From NCBI GenBank assembly GCA_016185425.1, contig JACPNQ010000019.1:186001-250000 (forward strand): 64,000 bases of DNA. The letters run 5' to 3'. Numbering within the stretch: the stretch's first letter is position 1; each line of letters starts with the position of its first letter. Below the pieces are notes generated by a model. The model saw nothing but the letters and a program-made list of their open reading frames with translations, did not search any database and was not told the DNA's origin. The translations under genes and the position numbers were made by a program. Source of the stretch: Acidobacteriota bacterium (GTDB lineage: Bacteria > Acidobacteriota > Terriglobia > Bryobacterales > Bryobacteraceae). Positions 59,604 to 64,000 of the stretch are shown here, piece by piece.

Positions 59604-62600
59604 TTACGCCGCCCTCCGGTACGCCACCTTGTACGCCGCGGGCACAATGAAAACCGTCAACACCAACGAAACGGTCATCCCGCCAATAATCGCCCGCGCC
59701 AACGGAGCATACGCCTCGCTCCCCGTACCCAGCTTCATCGCCATCGGCACCAACCCGATGATCGTCGCCAGCGACGTCATCAGAATCGGCCGCAAGCGCA
59801 CCCGCCCCGCCATCGGCACGGCATCCTCCAACGGCATTCCCTCTTCCCGCAAACGCCGCATGAACTCCACGAGTAAGATGCTGTTCGAAACAACAATCCC
59901 CACCATCATGATTACGCCCATCAGCGACTGCACATTGATCGTCGTATCCGTCACCCACAACAGCCCTAATGTCCCCATCAGCCCCATCGGCACCGCAAGA
60001 AGAATCAACACCGGATCGAGAAACGATTTGAACTGCGCGACAAGAATCAGATACAGCAGCGCCACCGCCAGAATCAGCCCCAGCGCAAAGCTCTTAAACG
60101 ACTCCCGCATCCCCTCAAGCGACCCCCGCAAATCCACCTTCACACCCGGCGGAAGCTTCGTTTGTGCAATCACGTGCTCAATGTCCGTCCCCGCGCGCCC
60201 CAGGTCTTCCGACTCCAAATTCACAAACAAATCCACAACCTTCCGCAGCCCGTAATGCGCTATCTCCGTCGGAGCCTCCACGCGGCTGATTTCGGCTACC
60301 GCATCCAAGCTCGTAATCGCCCGCCCCCCACGCAGCGGCAAATCCTTCAACTCCGCCACTGACCGCACAGACTTCTCCGCATACTGCACCGTCAGAAAGT
60401 AGTCGTTCCCCGATTTCGGATCCGTCCAGAACGTCGGCGCAATCATCGCGTTCGATGCCACCGAAGTAATCAAATTGCTCGCAATCTCCCGCTGCGAAAG
60501 TCCCAGCAGGGACGCCCGTCTTCTATCCACATCCACTCGCAGTGCCGGCAAATCCACATCCTGCGGAATATAGATATCGGACACTCCCCGCAGCGCCTTC
60601 ACCTTTGGCGCCAGCGCCGTCGCCGTCTGAAAAACAGACTTCATGTCCGGCCCGCTCACCTGCACGTCAATGGGCGCCGGCATCCCGAAATTTAACACCG
60701 AATCCACAAACCCGCCCGACTGAAAATACACCGTCAGTTCCGGCAGTTCCCTCTCCAACTCCCGCCGCATCCGCTTCATGTACTCGTAACTGCCCACCTG
60801 GTGCTGGGCCTTCAGGCTCACCTGCACGAAGCCCGTATGCGGTCCCGCATTCGACGTGAAGATCGCCGAAAAGTCGGGCACGACGCCTACATTCGCCACC
60901 ATCATTTCGTAGTCCTCCGGCAGCACCACTCGCCGGACCACCTCCTCCACTCTCCCGATCAGCCGCTCCGTCCCATCGAGAGACGTCCCCAACGGCGCCT
61001 TGATATTCATCACGAACTGCGCCGGGTCCGTCCGCGGAAAGAACGACATCCCCAGCCGCGGGAACAACAGCAAACTCACGCCAAACAACACCAGCAGTGT
61101 CACCACCGTGAACGCCGGCCGCAGCAGCAGCTTCCCCAGCAGCACATCGTAAGCCGTCATCAACTTCACAAAGCCTTGATTGAAAACGAAGAACCACCGC
61201 GGCATCTTCTCTGCCGGATGATGATGACTATCGCCCGGATGGGAATGCAGGAAATTCGCGCAAAACAACGGCACAATCGTCATCGCAACAAGGTACGACG
61301 CCATCAGTGCCAGCACCACCGTCAACGCCAGGGCCGTAAACAGGTCTTTACTCACGCCGTACAAAAACACCACTGGGAAGAACACCACCGCCGTCGTCAG
61401 TGTCGAAGCCAGCACCGGCAGCGCCACTTCATTCGCTCCATCCTGCGCTGCCTCCTGCGGCGTTTTGCCCATATCCAAGTGCCGGAAGATATTCTCGAGC
61501 ACAACAACCGAATCGTCGATCAGCCGCGAAAATGCCAGCGCCAATCCACCAAGCGTCATCGAGTTAATCGACCCGCCGCTCACGTACAGACAAATGAATG
61601 CGGCCAGGGCCGACAACGGAATCGAGAAAAACACTGCCAGCGTCCCCCGCAGACTGCCCAAAAACAGCAGCACCATCAGCGACGTCAGCACCAGCCCGAT
61701 ACTCCCCTCATGCACCAGCGTCTCAATCGCATTCTTCACGAACTTCGATTGGTCGAACACCACCCGCGCATCCAGATTCTTCGGCACGTCCAGCAGATTG
61801 TCCACCTCACGGCGCACCGCGTTCACCACGGCAATCGTGTTCGAATCGCCGCCCTGCCGCAGCACCGGCTGGTACACCGATGGCTGCCCATCCACGCGAA
61901 CCGTGTTGTATTGAATCTGCGCCGCATCCCGCACATCGGCCACATCGCCAACCGTGACCTGCGAAGCCCCAATCGTTGCAATCGGCAGCCGCGCCACGCC
62001 TTCCAGGTCCGTGAACTGCGAGTTCGTAAAGATCGGATAATCTACCGGCCCGATGCGAATATTACCCGACGGCAGGATCACATTGGCCTCATTGACGGCC
62101 CTAACCACATCCATCGGCGACAGCTTGTACGCTTCCAGTTTCTGCGGATTGACGTACAGCATGATCTGCCGGTACTTGCCCCCAAACGGCGGCGGCACCG
62201 CCGCTCCCGGCACCTTCGCCACCTGCGTACGCACGCGATAGTGCCCCACGTCGCGCAGCGCCGCTTCCGTCAGTCCCGGGCCACGCAATGCAATCAAACA
62301 GACCGGCAGGCTCGATGCGTCGAACCGCAGCACATAAGGTGGCAGCGTCCCCGGCGGCATACGTCGCATCTCCGCCAGCGCCAGGTTCGCAACAGTCGAC
62401 ACAGCCGAATCCGGATTCGTCCCCGGCTGGAAGAAGATCTTGATGATCCCCGCACCGGTCATCGACCGGCTCTCAATATGTTCAATCCCCGGCGCCAGTG
62501 TGAAAAACCGCTCCTGCCGCTCGGTGATATTCTTCTCCACTTGTTCCGGTGGCATGCCTGCATAGAGCGTCGCCGTCACCACCGCCGTCAAATCCAGCCG

Positions 62601-62708
62601 CGGGAACATGTCCACAGGCATCCGCGCCAGAACTGTCACGCCGACAATACAGACAATCAGCGCGCATACAACGATGAAATACGGATTGCGAATCGAAAAA
62701 CCCGGCAT
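59604..62708 (-). CDS. RND efflux pump inner-membrane subunit (HAE/AcrB-like)
   Basis: A 1034-residue transporter with 12 helices and two large periplasmic loops. The N-terminus F-S-I-R-N-P-Y-F-I-V-V is typical. The proton-relay pair lies in helix 4 (LALAFSRLIDDSVVVLENIF). The second half shows L-L-Y-L-I-L-V-A-Q-F-K-S-F-L-D-P and V-G-I-V-V-S-N-S-I-L-L-V-E-F. Its sequence is of the HAE type more than the heavy-metal CzcA type; substrate unknown. ATG 62708 shares a base with the adaptor stop (TGATG); a TTG one codon earlier is possible. Confidence 0.93.
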   Translation of the reverse strand: MPGFSIRNPYFIVVCALIVCIVGVTVLARMPVDMFPRLDLTAVVTATLYAGMPPEQVEKNITERQERFFTLAPGIEHIESRSMTGAGIIKIFFQPGTNPDSAVSTVANLALAEMRRMPPGTLPPYVLRFDASSLPVCLIALRGPGLTEAALRDVGHYRVRTQVAKVPGAAVPPPFGGKYRQIMLYVNPQKLEAYKLSPMDVVRAVNEANVILPSGNIRIGPVDYPIFTNSQFTDLEGVARLPIATIGASQVTVGDVADVRDAAQIQYNTVRVDGQPSVYQPVLRQGGDSNTIAVVNAVRREVDNLLDVPKNLDARVVFDQSKFVKNAIETLVHEGSIGLVLTSLMVLLFLGSLRGTLAVFFSIPLSALAAFICLYVSGGSINSMTLGGLALAFSRLIDDSVVVLENIFRHLDMGKTPQEAAQDGANEVALPVLASTLTTAVVFFPVVFLYGVSKDLFTALALTVVLALMASYLVAMTIVPLFCANFLHSHPGDSHHHPAEKMPRWFFVFNQGFVKLMTAYDVLLGKLLLRPAFTVVTLLVLFGVSLLLFPRLGMSFFPRTDPAQFVMNIKAPLGTSLDGTERLIGRVEEVVRRVVLPEDYEMMVANVGVVPDFSAIFTSNAGPHTGFVQVSLKAQHQVGSYEYMKRMRRELERELPELTVYFQSGGFVDSVLNFGMPAPIDVQVSGPDMKSVFQTATALAPKVKALRGVSDIYIPQDVDLPALRVDVDRRRASLLGLSQREIASNLITSVASNAMIAPTFWTDPKSGNDYFLTVQYAEKSVRSVAELKDLPLRGGRAITSLDAVAEISRVEAPTEIAHYGLRKVVDLFVNLESEDLGRAGTDIEHVIAQTKLPPGVKVDLRGSLEGMRESFKSFALGLILAVALLYLILVAQFKSFLDPVLILLAVPMGLMGTLGLLWVTDTTINVQSLMGVIMMVGIVVSNSILLVEFMRRLREEGMPLEDAVPMAGRVRLRPILMTSLATIIGLVPMAMKLGTGSEAYAPLARAIIGGMTVSLVLTVFIVPAAYKVAYRRAA

Positions 62709-63889
62709 CAACGGTCCCCCGCCGGACGCGCGTCCACCTTCTGCCCAGCACGCAGCAGGCTCCGGTTTGACACGACAATCTTGTCCTGCGGTCCCAACCC
62801 CTCCAGCACTTCATAGCTCGCCGGCGTCTCAATCCCCGTCTTTATCCCGCGCTCTTCAATCACCCCCGCCGCCGCCACAATCATCACCGTCCGGTTCCCG
62901 CCGCCATTCGCCACCGCCGTCACCGGAATCGTCAACCCCTCGTCCCGCTTCTCAGCATGCAGCGTCACTTCGGCGTACATCCCGGGGCTATACTCCCCGC
63001 TTCCGTTCGCCACATCAATCTCCGCCTCCATCGTCCGGCTCGCCGCCGCCACGTCCCGCGTCAACCGCGCCACCTGTCCCGGAAACTTCCTGTTCAACGC
63101 CGCCACCTTCACGTCCACGCGATCTCCCGGCTTCACCAGCGGCACCACAGATTCCGGCACCTGCACCGCCAACCGCAAGCGGCTGATCTCCGCAACGCGC
63201 ACCACCGGCATCGCCTGCGCCAACAACGCCCCCGGATCCGCGTAGCGTTTCACGATCACACCATGGAATGGCGCCACAATCGTCCGGTACCCCGCCATCG
63301 TCTGCGAACGCTGCTCCCCTGCCCTCGCCACGCCGATCCGGCTCTCCTCTACTGCAATCGCCGCCTTCGCGGATTCCACCTGCGCCTCAGCCGCCGCCTT
63401 CTTCGCCTGGGCCTCGTCAATCTCCTGCTGCGCAATAATCCCCGGCTCCGCCTTCGCTGCCGCAATCAATCGGTTCAATGAGACGTTCACCAGCGTCAGA
63501 TTCGCCTGCGCCCGCCCCAACTCCGCCCTCGCTCGGCCCAGCTCCGCCTCGGACCGCTTCCGCTCTGCCCGCGCCTGTGCAATGTCGGAGTCCATTTCCG
63601 GCACCTCAACACTCGCCAATACCTCTCCCGCACTCACGAACGTCCCGGCATCCACGCGAACCTGCCGCAGGAATCCCGCGACGCGCGCGTGCAAATCCGC
63701 CACCTGGTACGCGCGAAACTCTCCCGTCAACACCACTTCCCGCGCCAGCGGCTCCCGCTTCGGTGTAACAAATGCCACTGTCAGCGGCGCCGAACTTTCA
63801 GCCGCCACAGTCACCGGCGGAGGCGGTCCGGCACACCCCGTCCATCCGAGGACCACTACAGGTAGCCACAGCCGCCGAATTGTTACCAT
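62708..63889 (-). CDS. RND periplasmic adaptor (HlyD/MFP) subunit
   Basis: A 393-residue adaptor. The N-terminus ends in W-T-G-C-A, a possible lipobox with C19. A lipoyl-like half-motif at about 65-95 (LHARVAGFLRQVRVDAGTFV), an alpha-helical hairpin about 95-165 rich in Ala, Arg and Glu, the second lipoyl half (YRTIVAPFHGVIVKRYADPG) and a beta-barrel domain follow. It joins the RND pump and TolC. Start ATG 63889 lies within an inverted repeat. It is only 15 bases from the stop of the aminotransferase gene, so read-through from it is likely. Confidence 0.9.
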   Translation of the reverse strand: MVTIRRLWLPVVVLGWTGCAGPPPPVTVAAESSAPLTVAFVTPKREPLAREVVLTGEFRAYQVADLHARVAGFLRQVRVDAGTFVSAGEVLASVEVPEMDSDIAQARAERKRSEAELGRARAELGRAQANLTLVNVSLNRLIAAAKAEPGIIAQQEIDEAQAKKAAAEAQVESAKAAIAVEESRIGVARAGEQRSQTMAGYRTIVAPFHGVIVKRYADPGALLAQAMPVVRVAEISRLRLAVQVPESVVPLVKPGDRVDVKVAALNRKFPGQVARLTRDVAAASRTMEAEIDVANGSGEYSPGMYAEVTLHAEKRDEGLTIPVTAVANGGGNRTVMIVAAAGVIEERGIKTGIETPASYEVLEGLGPQDKIVVSNRSLLRAGQKVDARPAGDR

Positions 63890-63904
63890 TCAGTTACAGT
63901 AACA
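63881..63904. promoter_or_regulatory. Inverted repeat over the adaptor start
   Basis: TGTTAC (63881-63886), 12 bases, GTAACA (63899-63904); an internal GTTAC (63893-63897) also pairs with GTAAC (63899-63903). The element covers the adaptor start codon and the 15-base gap after the aminotransferase. It resembles operators of TetR-type efflux regulators, but no regulator gene is visible. Could be chance. Confidence 0.35.
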
Positions 63905-64000
63905 TTACAAAGCCGCCATGCCGTGGCGCAGTTTCGCTAGGCCCCGCTCCAAAACCTCCCCGCCGGACGCAAAGGACACCCGCAAGGTCCCTTCCCCGCC
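63905..64000 (-). CDS. C-terminal end of a class I aminotransferase, cut by window edge
   Basis: The minus strand is open from the window edge to TAA at 63907-63905, 31 codons. The peptide GGEGTLRVSFASGGEVLERG followed by LAKLRHGMAAL is typical of the end of aspartate/tyrosine-type PLP aminotransferases (G-E-G-x-x-R-x-S-F-A, then E-x-L-x-x-G-L-x-x-L). The catalytic lysine region lies outside the window, so the substrate cannot be inferred. It precedes the RND operon on the same strand. Confidence 0.75.
   Translation of the reverse strand, partial: GGEGTLRVSFASGGEVLERGLAKLRHGMAAL

Noticed and set aside
60801..62816. 671-codon open frame on the plus strand
   Set aside because: Antisense to the RND pump gene; peptide is dominated by His, Arg and Gln, with no hydrophobic or motif structure.
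1..64000. CRISPR arrays, tRNA or rRNA genes, insertion sequences, prophage
   Set aside because: No regularly spaced repeats, no cloverleaf or rRNA core sequences and no transposase or integrase genes were seen on reading both strands.

Overview
The window looks like chromosomal DNA of an acidobacterium, most likely of the Solibacter/Bryobacter type (inferred from gene families only, no database comparison). Reasons: high GC content; three Oar-like outer-membrane receptor-type proteins with carboxypeptidase-like regulatory domains; one VWFA-related protein of the acidobacterial TIGR03436 kind; two TIGR03435 domains, one fused to an M56 (BlaR1-like) peptidase; and many secreted enzymes and sugar-related transporters. 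No rRNA, tRNA, insertion sequence, prophage or CRISPR array was seen.

Layout. 0-10 kb: the first codons of a Tat-exported protein, an M20 peptidase, an ArsR regulator with its likely operator, then a tight minus-strand operon read right to left: BlaI repressor, M56 peptidase fused to TIGR03435, Oar-like barrel, VWA protein. A BlaI-type box lies in front of it and a stand-alone TIGR03435 gene upstream. 10-15 kb: small secreted protein, VOC protein, MFS exporter, TPR protein, large membrane protein. 15-29 kb: two further Oar-like receptors around a dehydrogenase operon (gluconate-dehydrogenase subunit-3-like, GMC flavoprotein, five-heme cytochrome c), an esterase fused to an SMP-30 domain, a sulfatase, an MFS transporter, a DUF1080 protein and a zinc alcohol dehydrogenase. 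29-36 kb: an OFA-type transporter with a disrupted 5' end, then a housekeeping operon (rsmB, rpe, bamD, response regulator, yajQ, hydrolase). 36-41 kb: an envelope-glycan operon with three glycosyltransferases, DUF2304 and a TMTC-like membrane/TPR protein.

41-48 kb: a complete run of early lysine/diaminopimelate genes (M20 deacylase, probably dapE; asd, lysC, dapB, dapA, dapD), preceded by a well-formed lysine riboswitch with a matching promoter and a hairpin over the ribosome-binding site. 48-51 kb: an N-acetylneuraminate-lyase-family gene divergent from an internally shortened sialidase-family gene and its coupled MFS transporter. 51-57 kb: a four-gene operon with overlapping stops and starts (D-threonine-aldolase-like PLP enzyme, FAD/4Fe-4S 2-hydroxyacid dehydrogenase, MatC-like carboxylate carrier, HupE-like protein). 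57-64 kb: an MBL-fold protein with a zinc ribbon, a Tat-exported orphan, and a tripartite RND efflux operon (adaptor, pump, TolC) lying just downstream of the 3' end of an aminotransferase gene.

At whole-window scale the plus strand is G-rich on the left and C-rich on the right whichever strand the gene is on. The change falls somewhere around 36-45 kb, and could mark a replication terminus or an old inversion boundary.
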